64,000 bases of DNA from JABAAE01 sp905480545 (GCA_943788025.1 CALSOR010000002.1:1054001-1118000), one strand, 5' to 3'. Numbered from the stretch's first letter, positions 43,772 through 53,513 are shown. Notes: generated from the letters alone by a model not told the origin. Numbers and translations are program-made.

Positions 43772-46700
43772 ATGAAAAAAAAATCTATTTGCCTCGCAAT
43801 CTGTGCCGCATTCGTTACGGCATCATGGTCGACAACGACATTGCACCTGCCGCTTTTTGCGCAAGAACCGCAAAAGCAGGAAAAGCCGATCAAGGCGATG
43901 CTGATCACCGGTGGGTGTTGTCACGACTATGAGCAGCAAAAGAAGATTATTACAGAAGGTATTTCTGCTCGGAGCAAAATCAAAATTGATTGGACGGTCG
44001 TTCATCAAGGTGGTTCGACCACTGACACCAAGATTCCACTTTTTGAAAACCAAGATTGGGCCAAAGGTTACGACATCGTTATTCATAACGAGTGCTTTGC
44101 AAAAATCGATGATAAAGATTGGGTGGAACGCGTTTTGAAACCGCATCGCGAGGGCGTGAACGCCATTGTGATTCACTGTGCAATGCATACGTTTCGTGAT
44201 TTAAAGAGCAATGAGTATCGCGATTTTTTGGGTGTGGAATCACGAAGTCATGGCCCTCACCATTCGTTCAAAGTCGAAAATCTTGAGCCTGCTGATCCGA
44301 TCATGAAGGGCTTCGGCAAAGATTGGGAGACGCCAATGGGCGAACTTTATTACGTCAACAATATTGGCGGCAAAGCAACACCTTTGGCGCGTGCGTTAAG
44401 TTCCGGCGGTCGAAAGAAACAGGAAGTTTGTATTTGGAAAAACCAATACGGAAAGTCACGTGTCTTTGGAACAACGATTGGGCATCATAACGAAACGATG
44501 TCGACACCAAAGTATCTGAATTTTCTGACGCGTGGATTTTTGTGGGCGGTTGATCGATTTGATGAAAAGCACATCACATCGCCGCCAATCAAAAGGATCC
44601 CAAAGAATTTGGCGTTTCGAAAACCGGCCATCGCGTCAGCGAATCAGGACCCGCACCTTCCGCGGGCTGCAACCGATGGCTCTACCAGTACGCGATACTG
44701 TGCGGATAACGCTGAACCGAATGATTGGTTTCAAATCGATTTGGAAAAGCCTGAGGAGTTGACCGGTGTGCAAGTTCACTGGGAACAGGCAGGTCGTTTC
44801 TACCGGTTCAAGCTAGAGGGTTCGGCTGACGGAAAAGAATGGCAGATGCTACACGATGGAACGAAAAATAAATCGAAAGCTCAGGTGCAGACCTATGATT
44901 TTAAAGCCAAAAATATTCGCTTCCTGAAAATGACCTGCACTGAAACAGAGGGCGGGGCTTGGTATAGCTTCTTTGAGTTTCGAGTCTTTGGCACCAAGTT
45001 TGAAGAAATCGACGAGGCCGCATTTTTGAATCGCCCGCTCAACGACCCGACGGCATTGTTGGCGAAAATGAAAATCCCTGAAGGATTTGATGCGAAGATT
45101 TTTGCGGCGCCGCCACAAGCTAATTATCCAGTCTGTTTGACCAGCTCTTATGACGGCGTCGTGTTTGTAGGCGTTGACAAAAATGGGTCGCTCGACAAAC
45201 AGACAGGGCGTGGCAAAGTCGTTCGCTGCATCGACAAAGACCGGGATGGAGTCGCGGACGAATTTACGACTTTCTGCGAAGTTGATAGTCCTCGTGGTTT
45301 GGTTTGGGATCGGGATCGATTGTTCGTTTTGCATCCTCCAGATCTTTCGGTTTATTTCGATGACGATGGAGATGGAAAAGCCGATCGAAAAGAGACTCTC
45401 GTCAAAGGCATCGGATTTGATCTCGATTTTCGCGGAGCCGATCACACAACGAACGGAATCCGCATGGGCATTGATGGTTGGATTTATGTCGCAGTTGGTG
45501 ACTACGGATTTATCAAAGCGGTTGGCACGGACAATACGGAATTGCAATTGAAAGGCGGTGGCGTTGTCCGCGTTCGACCGGACGGAACTGGCCTTGAAGT
45601 GTACGCTCGCGGTCTACGGAACATTTGCGACATTGCGATCGATCCGTTTATGAACATCTTCACTCGCGACAACACAAACGATGGTGGCGGATGGGACATT
45701 CGCGTTTCCCATATCATTCATTCAGCGAACTACGGCTACCCATCGCTGTACAAAAACTTCAACGACGAAATCATGCCGCCGATGGCCGATTATGGCGGCG
45801 GAAGCGGGACGGGTGCGTTGTACGTTTCGGAAGAATCACTTCCCAAGAAATATCAAAACGCGTTGTTCACTTGTGACTGGGGACGGAGCAAAGTTTTTTA
45901 TCACCCACTGAAAAAAGATGGAGCGACATTCACGGTCGAACAGGAAGATTTTCTTTCGATCCCGCGGCCGACTGATATGGACGTCGATGCGAACGGAAAC
46001 ATCTATGTCGCCAGTTGGAACAATGGACAATTTAAATATGCAGGTGAGAATATTGGCTACATCGTTATTTTGCGGCCCAAGAGAGCGAAGCAAAACAAGT
46101 TGCCAAATCTGAAGTCAATGAGGGATGAAGAAGTTGGCAAACAGCTGTTTTCAGGTAGCGATGCGATGCGGAGGGCGGCGTCGCGAGAGCTTCATTGGCG
46201 AAGGGCAAAGACGGATAGCGACGACGCGTTGCGTAAACTTTCAGTCGTGCTAACTGATTCTGCAAAAAAGTCAGACTCAGAAGTTGTTCGTACGGCGGTT
46301 GCTTATGCGATTCAGCCGTTGACTCAGGGATATGGCAAGTCTGTTCAGGTTGGGGACAACGTTTATCGGGCATCACTTGGATACAACACTTTAGAAGTTA
46401 AGAGCGGATTTCCGCTAATCGACATCAACTGGGATGACAAGGAAAGATCTTGGTTCTTCAATGCATCACCAATGCAGCAAGTCGCTTTGATGAATGATAT
46501 CGTGGCTGAAGGCTACGTCCAGTTAGCGCCGATGGTGATCGACTTTGCTTCGAAAATCAAAATTGATCGCTCCAAAGACAAAGAGGTCAAAACGCCTGTC
46601 AATTCTTCCGACAAAGCACTTCGCCATGTCGCAATTCAAACGCTTGCGAAGCTCGCTGAGGTTGATGCATTACTAAACGCCGCGAACTCTGATTCATCAA

Positions 46701-47590
46701 AAGCGACAGTCGCTTTTGATGCTTTAAAGTACATTCATTCCAAAGAGGCGGTCGACGGATTAATTAGCGTCCTCTCACGCAACAAAAATAATCAACAAGC
46801 TTGGGAAACATTGATCAGGTTGTATCACACTGAAGGACCTTACACTGGAAAGTGGTGGGGGACTCGCCCTGATACATTCGGCCCCTATTACACCCGTGAC
46901 AAATGGGAGATGACGGATGGAATTGGAAGCTTTGTCGAAAGCAATTTTGCGCAATGCGATAAGCCAACACAGACATTTATTGCGATTCAGCTAGATCGGC
47001 ATAAAGTCAGACTACCGTCAATCTCAGCGATCGTTAAAAAAAGGGTCAAAGATTCTAAGCCGGCCGTCGAAATGGTCGTGAAGGTTCCGACGTTCGATAA
47101 GAATAATCCCAATCAATTAGGCAATATCAAATACGAAGTTGCGGTTTCGAAAATCACGCCGATGAAAGGCAACGTCAAAAAAGGTGCGGAAATTTTTAAG
47201 CAACAAAGTTGTGCTGCCTGTCATACGGTTGAGAAAGGTGCGAAGGCAGTCGGCCCACAATTGGTTGATATCGGTAAACGATACAAGCGAATCGAATTGC
47301 TCGAATCGATCATCAAGCCAAATGCCAAAATTGCTCAAGGATTTGCGACGCAGATTTTCGCAACCGAAGAAGGGCTCACCTACACCGGGTTTGTGACGCG
47401 CGAAGCGGGTAACGAAGTTGAGATTCGGACTGCCGAAGGCAAGTCAGTCGTCATTTCGAAGAACATTATCGAAGCTCGCAAGGAATCAAAAAAATCAGTC
47501 ATGCCCGAAGGCTTGGTGAGCAATTTGAATGCGAAACAAATGGCGTCGTTGCTGGCATACCTTGAATCGCTTAAATCAGAAGCCAATTAA
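43772..47590 (+). CDS. ThuA / discoidin / propeller / cytochrome c fusion protein
   Basis: A 1272-residue exported protein. Signal peptide 1-31 (ends LPLFAQE). Domains: ThuA-like trehalose utilisation fold (about 38-263, ITGGCCHDYEQQ and NAIVIHCAMHTFRD), F5/8 type C (discoidin) carbohydrate-binding domain (about 279-412), a PVC-type heme-associated beta-propeller (about 433-766, GGGVVRVRPDGTGLEVYARGLRN), an alpha-helical HEAT-like stretch (about 770-1090), and a C-terminal cytochrome c-like domain with C1147-A-A-C1150-H1151 and a distal Met candidate. Planctomycetes and Verrucomicrobia use such fusions, probably as periplasmic sugar dehydrogenases or binding proteins; the substrate is not known. 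Confidence 0.93.
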   Translation: MKKKSICLAICAAFVTASWSTTTLHLPLFAQEPQKQEKPIKAMLITGGCCHDYEQQKKIITEGISARSKIKIDWTVVHQGGSTTDTKIPLFENQDWAKGYDIVIHNECFAKIDDKDWVERVLKPHREGVNAIVIHCAMHTFRDLKSNEYRDFLGVESRSHGPHHSFKVENLEPADPIMKGFGKDWETPMGELYYVNNIGGKATPLARALSSGGRKKQEVCIWKNQYGKSRVFGTTIGHHNETMSTPKYLNFLTRGFLWAVDRFDEKHITSPPIKRIPKNLAFRKPAIASANQDPHLPRAATDGSTSTRYCADNAEPNDWFQIDLEKPEELTGVQVHWEQAGRFYRFKLEGSADGKEWQMLHDGTKNKSKAQVQTYDFKAKNIRFLKMTCTETEGGAWYSFFEFRVFGTKFEEIDEAAFLNRPLNDPTALLAKMKIPEGFDAKIFAAPPQANYPVCLTSSYDGVVFVGVDKNGSLDKQTGRGKVVRCIDKDRDGVADEFTTFCEVDSPRGLVWDRDRLFVLHPPDLSVYFDDDGDGKADRKETLVKGIGFDLDFRGADHTTNGIRMGIDGWIYVAVGDYGFIKAVGTDNTELQLKGGGVVRVRPDGTGLEVYARGLRNICDIAIDPFMNIFTRDNTNDGGGWDIRVSHIIHSANYGYPSLYKNFNDEIMPPMADYGGGSGTGALYVSEESLPKKYQNALFTCDWGRSKVFYHPLKKDGATFTVEQEDFLSIPRPTDMDVDANGNIYVASWNNGQFKYAGENIGYIVILRPKRAKQNKLPNLKSMRDEEVGKQLFSGSDAMRRAASRELHWRRAKTDSDDALRKLSVVLTDSAKKSDSEVVRTAVAYAIQPLTQGYGKSVQVGDNVYRASLGYNTLEVKSGFPLIDINWDDKERSWFFNASPMQQVALMNDIVAEGYVQLAPMVIDFASKIKIDRSKDKEVKTPVNSSDKALRHVAIQTLAKLAEVDALLNAANSDSSKATVAFDALKYIHSKEAVDGLISVLSRNKNNQQAWETLIRLYHTEGPYTGKWWGTRPDTFGPYYTRDKWEMTDGIGSFVESNFAQCDKPTQTFIAIQLDRHKVRLPSISAIVKKRVKDSKPAVEMVVKVPTFDKNNPNQLGNIKYEVAVSKITPMKGNVKKGAEIFKQQSCAACHTVEKGAKAVGPQLVDIGKRYKRIELLESIIKPNAKIAQGFATQIFATEEGLTYTGFVTREAGNEVEIRTAEGKSVVISKNIIEARKESKKSVMPEGLVSNLNAKQMASLLAYLESLKSEAN

Positions 47591-47638
47591 TGAATGCCTT
47601 ACCGGCTAACACCAAACGGGTTTTGGAAAGATCATTCA

Positions 47639-47980
47639 ATGAGTGAAAAATCGATTTTCAAAAAAATCATCGACAAAGAGATACCGGCAAAGATCGTTTA
47701 CGAAGATGATCTTTGCATGGCATTTCATGATGTCGCGCCACAAGCACCGGTTCATGTTTTGGTGATTCCCAAGAAAGAGATTCCCGCGATCAAGGATCTT
47801 GAACCGGAAGATCAGCTGCTGGCTGGCCATTTGCTGCTCACCATTCAAAAAATCGCGTCCGACTTGGGTCTCGTGGATTACCGAGTTGTCTCCAATTGCG
47901 GTGCAAACGCGGGGCAGTCCGTTTTTCATTTGCACTTTCATATCATGGGTGGTCGGGACTTGGCATGGCCGCCAGGATAA
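47639..47980 (+). CDS. HIT family (histidine triad) nucleotide-binding protein
   Basis: A 113-residue protein from ATG 47639, which has a weak GGAAAG upstream; the frame could extend 15 codons further but loses the family alignment. It starts SIFKKIIDKEIPAKIVYED and ends with the triad HLHFHIMGGRDLAWPPG, His97, His99 and His101, with a fourth at HVLVIPK. HINT-type proteins hydrolyse nucleoside phosphoramidates and related dinucleotides. Length (110-120) fits the group. It follows the ThuA fusion gene by 48 bp, so it may share the transcript without a functional link. Confidence 0.93.
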   Translation: MSEKSIFKKIIDKEIPAKIVYEDDLCMAFHDVAPQAPVHVLVIPKKEIPAIKDLEPEDQLLAGHLLLTIQKIASDLGLVDYRVVSNCGANAGQSVFHLHFHIMGGRDLAWPPG

Positions 47981-48059
47981 TGCCATTGCTCGTCGTTTAC
48001 GTTGCGCCCCTCTCCTCAAACAAAAGACCCGGTTCCCATCTCGTTAAAAAGAGCGATTC

Positions 48060-48926
48060 ATGCCAAGCACCGATAAAGGGGCGAATCTGGAAACTCAGGA
48101 TAGAACAGCCGGTTTGAAGGATGTGGAATTTGATTCCGCAACCAAGCGTTTTCAGGTCAAGGACTTCTCTTTGTCGATCTGGGCCCTGATTATTTCCAAT
48201 TCAATTCCCGTTGTTGGAGCGATTGTTTTTTCATGGGATGTTGGTCTCATTTTGACCATCTACTGGATGGAAAACATTGTGCTCGGTTTCTACAACGTAA
48301 TCAAAATGTGGATGGCAAAACCCGATTTGGAGATGGTTGGTGCGGGAAAAAAATCGGCCGGCCTACTGCCGGGTAAAATATTCATTATTGGCTTTTTTAT
48401 TTTCCATTTCGGGATGTTTTGCATGGTGCACGGCGTTTTCGTCATGGTCATGTCGCAGGGAATGGATTCCGGATTCGATTTGATGCCAAAATCCCGGTAC
48501 CTTATTGGACCCCTCATGATTTTGGCGTTACCGATTGGCCTTTTTTCCAATCTCTGGTCGATTTACGGCCTGAGCCTTTTGATTCCGATTACCGGAATTT
48601 TCATAAGCCATGGCATTTCGTTTTATGAGAATTACTTGGGCAAGAAAGAATACGAAACGCGTTCCCAAAGCATGCAGATGTTTCAGCCGTATGCCCGGAT
48701 TGTCGTCTTGCATGTTGCGATCATTGCTGCCGGTGTTCCAGTAATGTTGCTAGGTTCACCGATGCCGCTGTTGGTACTCTTGATCGTCGGCAAGACCCTT
48801 TTTGACATTACGCTTCATCGTAGGTCGCATGACCCTAGTCGTGCTGGAGGTGCGGGATTGTTTCAAAGATTGATCTCAGATCGAATTCGTCAAAATCTTC
48901 CGATTGAAAAGAAGAACGACGAATAA
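48060..48926 (+). CDS. DUF6498-like multi-pass membrane protein
   Basis: A 288-residue protein with a polar 35-residue N-terminus and about six transmembrane helices. The second helix region reads WDVGLILTIYWMENIVLGFYNVIKM, the pattern I associate with DUF6498, and FHFGMFCMVHGVFVMVM is also typical. The role of this family is unknown. The C-terminus ends with a charged tail after a last helix at about 240-258. It follows the HIT gene by 79 bp on the same strand. Recognition of the family is by pattern memory and should be treated as moderate. Confidence 0.72.
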   Translation: MPSTDKGANLETQDRTAGLKDVEFDSATKRFQVKDFSLSIWALIISNSIPVVGAIVFSWDVGLILTIYWMENIVLGFYNVIKMWMAKPDLEMVGAGKKSAGLLPGKIFIIGFFIFHFGMFCMVHGVFVMVMSQGMDSGFDLMPKSRYLIGPLMILALPIGLFSNLWSIYGLSLLIPITGIFISHGISFYENYLGKKEYETRSQSMQMFQPYARIVVLHVAIIAAGVPVMLLGSPMPLLVLLIVGKTLFDITLHRRSHDPSRAGGAGLFQRLISDRIRQNLPIEKKNDE

Positions 48927-49190
48927 CGACGCCGTTCAGTTGCTGACCGATGATCTGGGAATTCCCTTTCAGGCCAGACTGTTTTGCTGTTTTTCCAAGG
49001 ATTGCTTCGGCTAGAATTTACTTGGCAATCCCCTGTCCAAAAATAGACGGTTTACCGTACGATATCTCATCAAAAAAAACGTCAATCAGTAATTCTGAAA
49101 AGGATGATTTCTTCCCGAACTGACGATTGATGAGGAAAGCGAAGGCTGTGTCTTTTTTTGCCCTAAAACAAGTGTCTTAGTGATTGACGG

Positions 49191-50036
49191 ATGAACGAAT
49201 CGCCTATTGCGGCCAAACACTTTGTCGTAAGAAGTAACGCGCGAGGGCTGCTCGCGGTCGCGCAGGATTGGTTGCTTATCGCGACGCTCATCTCAATTGG
49301 TGTCTATTTTGATCATTGGATAGTGTTCCTGTTGCTCGCATGGCCAATTGGACTACTGCAATTTGCAATCGGTGAGGCGCTTACCCACGAGGCAAGTCAC
49401 TACAACCTCTTTCGAACACGTCGATGGAACGATTGGGGGGAGTGGGTATTGAGCCTTCCGTTTTTGTTTTCGCTCTCCGATTATCGAAAGGAGCATCGGC
49501 TTCACCATACGAAAATTGGTGAATTGGAAGATCATCTTGTCGCAGATTATCGGGCACGAGGGTTGTTCAATACGCCACTGCGACTGCTGTGGATTTGGTT
49601 GGGTCAGCCTATGCTTGGAATCGCCGGGCTCCACTATCTTAGATCGGTGTTTTTTGAATTGTCGAGCTTGCGTTCGGCAACCAAGCTAGTGGTATTTTGG
49701 GGAACACTTTTCAGTCTCTGTATCGCGACTGGCAGCATCTGGTATCTGTTTTGGCTTTGGATTTTGCCTTTGAGCTGGACCTATCCGGCTTTTTTATGGT
49801 GGTCAGAGATTCGCGATCACTTTAACACAAAGTGTGGAACACGGACCGATACCGGTTGGCTGAATTACTGGACGCACAATAACGGCTACCACTATGTGCA
49901 TCATAAATATCCAACCATTCCATGGTATCGACTTCCTGAGGCGCACCGGGCTCTTTGTGCGGGAGAAGCGGAAGACGTTTGCCACGGATTATGCGACGCA
50001 TATCGTCAACTTACACGGAAGGAAGAACTCGCATAG
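49191..50036 (+). CDS. Fatty acid desaturase family protein
   Basis: A 281-residue integral membrane di-iron enzyme. The three histidine boxes are present: H66EASH70, H102RLHH106 and HNNGYHYVHH (229-238), which bind the iron pair; four hydrophobic helices lie around them. The family introduces double bonds into acyl chains or hydroxylates related lipids such as carotenoids; the HEASH/HxxHH spacing suits membrane fatty acid desaturases, but ketolases share it. The ATG 49191 lacks a strong ribosome site. The stop is followed 12 bp later by the 19-bp tandem repeat array. Confidence 0.9.
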   Translation: MNESPIAAKHFVVRSNARGLLAVAQDWLLIATLISIGVYFDHWIVFLLLAWPIGLLQFAIGEALTHEASHYNLFRTRRWNDWGEWVLSLPFLFSLSDYRKEHRLHHTKIGELEDHLVADYRARGLFNTPLRLLWIWLGQPMLGIAGLHYLRSVFFELSSLRSATKLVVFWGTLFSLCIATGSIWYLFWLWILPLSWTYPAFLWWSEIRDHFNTKCGTRTDTGWLNYWTHNNGYHYVHHKYPTIPWYRLPEAHRALCAGEAEDVCHGLCDAYRQLTRKEELA

Positions 50037-50048
50037 ATCGATTTTTGT

Positions 50049-50124
50049 TCAGAGCCTTGGGAAACTTTCAGAGCCTTGGGAAACTTTCAGAGCCTTGGGA
50101 AACTTTCAGAGCCTTGGGAAACTT
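50049..50124. repeat. Four perfect 19-bp tandem repeats
   Basis: Unit tcagagccttgggaaactt is repeated four times without change (50049, 50068, 50087, 50106) and a degraded fifth start (tttagagcct) follows. It lies between the desaturase stop and the NRDE terminator, outside any gene; the period is not a multiple of three. There are no spacers, so it is not CRISPR. It looks like recent slippage expansion. Confidence 0.95.
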
Positions 50125-50159
50125 TTTAGAGCCTGAAAACGCACCGAAATTCCGAGTCC

Positions 50160-50193
50160 AAAAAAAAACCGTGGTCGAATTCGACCACGGTTT
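50160..50193 (-). terminator. Perfect palindromic terminator of the NRDE gene
   Basis: A 28-bp perfect palindrome (14-bp arms, aaaccgtggtcgaa / ttcgaccacggttt) at 50166-50193 followed on the minus strand by a run of nine T. It ends the NRDE gene and may also stop the plus-strand desaturase transcript. Confidence 0.9.
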
Positions 50194-50235
50194 CTGTATC
50201 TTAATCCTAGTCAATTTTATCCGCGAATCGGACTG

Positions 50236-51012
50236 CTAAACTGCGGCCGCTTTCAGCCGGGCCTCACGAAGCCCGCGGCTTAAAATATCACGAAGCATCG
50301 GCGAATAGTCTTCGAACTTTGTATCGTCAGGGCTGCCATTCGCAAATTGATAAATCGCATCGCGTGGTTTAACGCCGAGGGAAACCAAAGTCGAACTGAC
50401 TGTTCCATAGTCACCATCGTTGATCACCATACTGGGGCGTCCTGGATTCGATGGCGCCCGAGCAAGAACCTTGCTGGCAACCGCTAAAAACTTGACCGGT
50501 GAATCAAGCGTTTGCAGAGTCAACAAACGTCGTGCCATGGCAACCCGTTCATCGCGAGGATCGTTCACATTCATGTTAGAAACGATGTTTAGTCCCTCTT
50601 CGAGTTCAACGGCCTCAACCTCGTTACCTGCGTGAATCACCCATCCACTCTCTCCGTCGGCAATGATAAAATTCACGCCTTCGTATTCGTGGGTTTGTAA
50701 TTCCTCCATTGCCGTGTTGACCGCCTCCCGAGCGGAACCAGCACGAAGCAAATCGCGGCAAAGCGATTCGCGAGACTTTGGACTCATTTGAGTATTGTAC
50801 TTTTTGCGGGAAGTGGCACCTACCATCATTCCGTGCTGATTGACTCCCAACCAGGTCCCACCTGATCCAGCATCCATACTTGCGAGGATTCGGGGCTTTC
50901 CCGATTGGATGGTGGGTTTATTGACTTTGTGTGTGAGTAATTCCTCTCGATTGAACGCAATTAGGATTGGGGATTCGGGAACAAGCTTATATAAAACTGC
51001 CAATAGGCTCAT
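50236..51012 (-). CDS. NRDE family protein (TANGO2-like) with Ser at position 2
   Basis: A 258-residue member of the NRDE family, related to eukaryotic TANGO2. It begins MSLLAVLYKL and carries the name motif as FNREELLTH (about 20-28), then GGTWLGVNQHG (about 50-60), SRESLCRDLL and NVNDPRDERVAMARRLL. The start is ATG 51012. Most members I recall begin MC, with Cys2 as a candidate N-terminal nucleophile; here the residue is Ser2, and NRDE reads NREE. Function is unsettled for the whole family. It is a single gene with its own strong terminator. Confidence 0.88.
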   Translation of the reverse strand: MSLLAVLYKLVPESPILIAFNREELLTHKVNKPTIQSGKPRILASMDAGSGGTWLGVNQHGMMVGATSRKKYNTQMSPKSRESLCRDLLRAGSAREAVNTAMEELQTHEYEGVNFIIADGESGWVIHAGNEVEAVELEEGLNIVSNMNVNDPRDERVAMARRLLTLQTLDSPVKFLAVASKVLARAPSNPGRPSMVINDGDYGTVSSTLVSLGVKPRDAIYQFANGSPDDTKFEDYSPMLRDILSRGLREARLKAAAV

Positions 51013-51253
51013 CCGGTTCTCGGCTCACTTTCTAGGTGGTCAGATATCGTTAATGAAAAGTTCAAATGTAAATGAAATGCCGACGCATAACACCCTCTAA
51101 CGGGGGGCTTGGTTAAGTTAGAGTTTAACGATTGGCTTTTAATGAGAATATGATCACCCTTGCATCCTTTTTTCTAGTGCCGGATTTCGTTACGATGAAT
51201 CGTCGTAAGTAATTGTGGTTTATTGATTTCCAGCGAAAAGGCATTGAATCAAG

Positions 51254-52354
51254 ATGGCGGTTGGTATTGGCATTGTTGGTGTTGGTCAGGTTTCAGATTA
51301 TCACCATTTTCCCGGAATTGATTTGGACCCACGTGCGAAACTCGTAGGAGTCTGCGACACAAACCCCGATTTATTGGCGAGAAAGGCTTCAGACTGGGGT
51401 GTCGAGTTTCTAACGCATAATCCGATTGAGTTAATCCAGAATCCGGATGTCGATGCGATAATCGTGGCGACCCCTAATTTTACGCATTTGGAAATTTGTC
51501 TCGAAGCCGCAAAAAACGGCAAGCATGTCATGTGCGAAAAACCGCTTGCGTTGTCTGCAGAAGAGGTTCGTCAGATGTACCATGCTGCTCGCGATAACGA
51601 CACCATCCATATGACAGCGTTCACTTATCGATTTGCCCCATCGATGCTTTACATGAAGCACCTATTGAAAAAGGGTGATTTGGGCGAGCCGCGTCATTTT
51701 AGAAGCCAACGTTTTCTCGACTTGCCGGAAACAAGTTGGGGGTGGCGGCAGTATAAAAAGCTGGCAGGTGCAGGCGATTTGTTTGATATGACGATCCACC
51801 GAATTGACTTTGCCATCGATTTGCTTGGTCCAATTAAATCAGTGTCTGGTTCCGTGGCCCAGTTTTCCAAGCGGGACAAGCGAGAGGACGGCGAGAGTTG
51901 CGAGCCTTCGGAAGTTGATGACTGGTCGGCTTTGATAGGAGAATTCGATTGCGGCGCAGTTGGTGTTTGGGAAGGAACAACGGTCGCCAAGGGTTACAAA
52001 TTAAAGGGCTTTGGTCATGAATGGGCAGAAATTAACGGTAGCGAAGGAAGCGCGGTTTATCGAATGCATGACCCGAACCACCTGCTTTTTGGGAAACCGG
52101 GTGGCGATTTAGAGCCGATTGTAGTACCAGATGAGTTTCTAAAACCAAAAGATAGTCCTCGTGATCCAAAAAATGGAGAACCCGGGACCGTTTTTCGGTA
52201 TGATTTGGTGTGGGAGTTTGTTTCAGCGATTGTTGACAAGCGAAAAGCTAATCCCTGTTTTTATGATGGACTCCGTGCACAAATTGTTGCTGATGCCGTC
52301 TTGGAATCGCAACAAAAACGGGCATGGATCGACATCCCAGATGAACCGCTATGA
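51254..52354 (+). CDS. Gfo/Idh/MocA family oxidoreductase
   Basis: A 366-residue NAD(P)-dependent oxidoreductase of sugars or cyclitols. The N-terminal Rossmann fold starts GIGIVGVGQVSDYHH (4-18), the family signature EKPLALS lies at about 96-102 with its catalytic Lys, and the C-terminal alpha/beta domain carries DLFDMTIHRIDFAIDLLG with an active-site His. No signal peptide, so it is cytosolic, unlike many planctomycete Tat-exported relatives. It is the first of a plus-strand run with fabH 30 bp later; the pairing has no obvious metabolic meaning. The substrate is not predictable. Confidence 0.93.
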   Translation: MAVGIGIVGVGQVSDYHHFPGIDLDPRAKLVGVCDTNPDLLARKASDWGVEFLTHNPIELIQNPDVDAIIVATPNFTHLEICLEAAKNGKHVMCEKPLALSAEEVRQMYHAARDNDTIHMTAFTYRFAPSMLYMKHLLKKGDLGEPRHFRSQRFLDLPETSWGWRQYKKLAGAGDLFDMTIHRIDFAIDLLGPIKSVSGSVAQFSKRDKREDGESCEPSEVDDWSALIGEFDCGAVGVWEGTTVAKGYKLKGFGHEWAEINGSEGSAVYRMHDPNHLLFGKPGGDLEPIVVPDEFLKPKDSPRDPKNGEPGTVFRYDLVWEFVSAIVDKRKANPCFYDGLRAQIVADAVLESQQKRAWIDIPDEPL

Positions 52355-52384
52355 TGGCGGTCGGGTTAATTCACGAAAGAACTC

Positions 52385-53428
52385 ATGTCGACACTTCTTC
52401 CAAATACTGAAACCAGTACAACGACAGCGCGGACCAAGCGTTCTGTCACCGGCGTAAAGATTCTTGGTTCGGGTTCGTATGTTCCCGATTTAGTTCTTAA
52501 GAATGAGGACCTTGCGGAACTTGGCTGCGATACCGAATGGATCAAGCAGCGGACCGGTATTCTCGAGCGTCGGATTGCAGGCGAAGATCAAGCGACCAGC
52601 GACTTGGCATGCGAAGCTGCGGTCGATTGCTTGAAGAAGTCTGGACTGAAACCATCGGACATCGATCTGATCATTGTGGCAACAATGACACCCGATCATT
52701 ACGCTCCGTCAACTTCATCGATTGTCCAGAATCGACTTGGTTGTGTCGCTCCCGCATTTGATTTGAATGCGGCATGTTCGGGTTTCATTTACGGTTTGAT
52801 CACGGCATCGCAATTTGTGAAAGCCGGTTGTTACAAACGGATTTTGTTAATCGGGGCCGAGACGATGGCTCGGGTAGTGAATCCGAAAGACATCAAAACC
52901 GTGCCATTATTCGGTGATGCTGCCGGTGCAGTCATCATTGGGCCGTCAGAAGATGGCGATCAGGGGTGCGGGATTCTGTCGTTTGAGCTGGGTTCAGACG
53001 GATCCCAAGGCGAATTGTTGTTGATTCCATCTGGAGCCTTCCGCGAACCGGTTACGGTCGAACGAGTGAAAAACGGACGGCACTATTTGCACATGGACGG
53101 TCGGCCTGTTTTCAAATGGGCGGTGCGGATGGTTGCTCAAGCAACTCGCAATGTCGTAGAAGATGCTGAGCTGACACTGGATGACATTGATGCGTTTATT
53201 TTTCACCAAGCCAACATTCGAATTCTCGATGCGGCGGTAAGTGATCTGGGAATCGATCAAAACAAAGTCTTTACCAACCTGCAAAATTACGGCAACACAT
53301 CAGCCGGCAGTGTGCCGCTCGCGATTGATGAAGCAATTGAAATCGGATTGATTAAGCCAGGAAGCAAAACGGTGCTTTGCGGATTCGGCGCTGGATTGAC
53401 ATGGGGTGCAGCCGTTTTTCAATGGTAG
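52385..53428 (+). CDS. fabH: Beta-ketoacyl-ACP synthase III
   Basis: A 347-residue condensing enzyme that starts fatty acid synthesis by joining acetyl-CoA (or another acyl-CoA) with malonyl-ACP. The catalytic triad is complete: Cys131 (LNAACSGF), a His near 275 (FIFHQANIRI) and an Asn near 303 (NYGNTSAGS). The C-terminal GFGAGLTWGA is typical. The N-terminus has about 20 extra polar, Thr-rich residues ahead of the usual start. The gene follows the oxidoreductase by 30 bp. FabH versus a related thiolase-fold synthase is well supported for FabH. Confidence 0.96.
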   Translation: MSTLLPNTETSTTTARTKRSVTGVKILGSGSYVPDLVLKNEDLAELGCDTEWIKQRTGILERRIAGEDQATSDLACEAAVDCLKKSGLKPSDIDLIIVATMTPDHYAPSTSSIVQNRLGCVAPAFDLNAACSGFIYGLITASQFVKAGCYKRILLIGAETMARVVNPKDIKTVPLFGDAAGAVIIGPSEDGDQGCGILSFELGSDGSQGELLLIPSGAFREPVTVERVKNGRHYLHMDGRPVFKWAVRMVAQATRNVVEDAELTLDDIDAFIFHQANIRILDAAVSDLGIDQNKVFTNLQNYGNTSAGSVPLAIDEAIEIGLIKPGSKTVLCGFGAGLTWGAAVFQW

Positions 53429-53513
53429 TCACTTGCGATTTGCTGGTATCAGGTCATTGCTTCGTTAAGCAGTTGATCGCGAATTATTCGAGAAGACTTA
53501 CGCAAAGCCGTCG

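Noticed and set aside
50049..50124. CRISPR-like short direct repeats
   Set aside because: The 19-bp units abut each other with no spacers and no cas gene is present; this is a plain tandem repeat.
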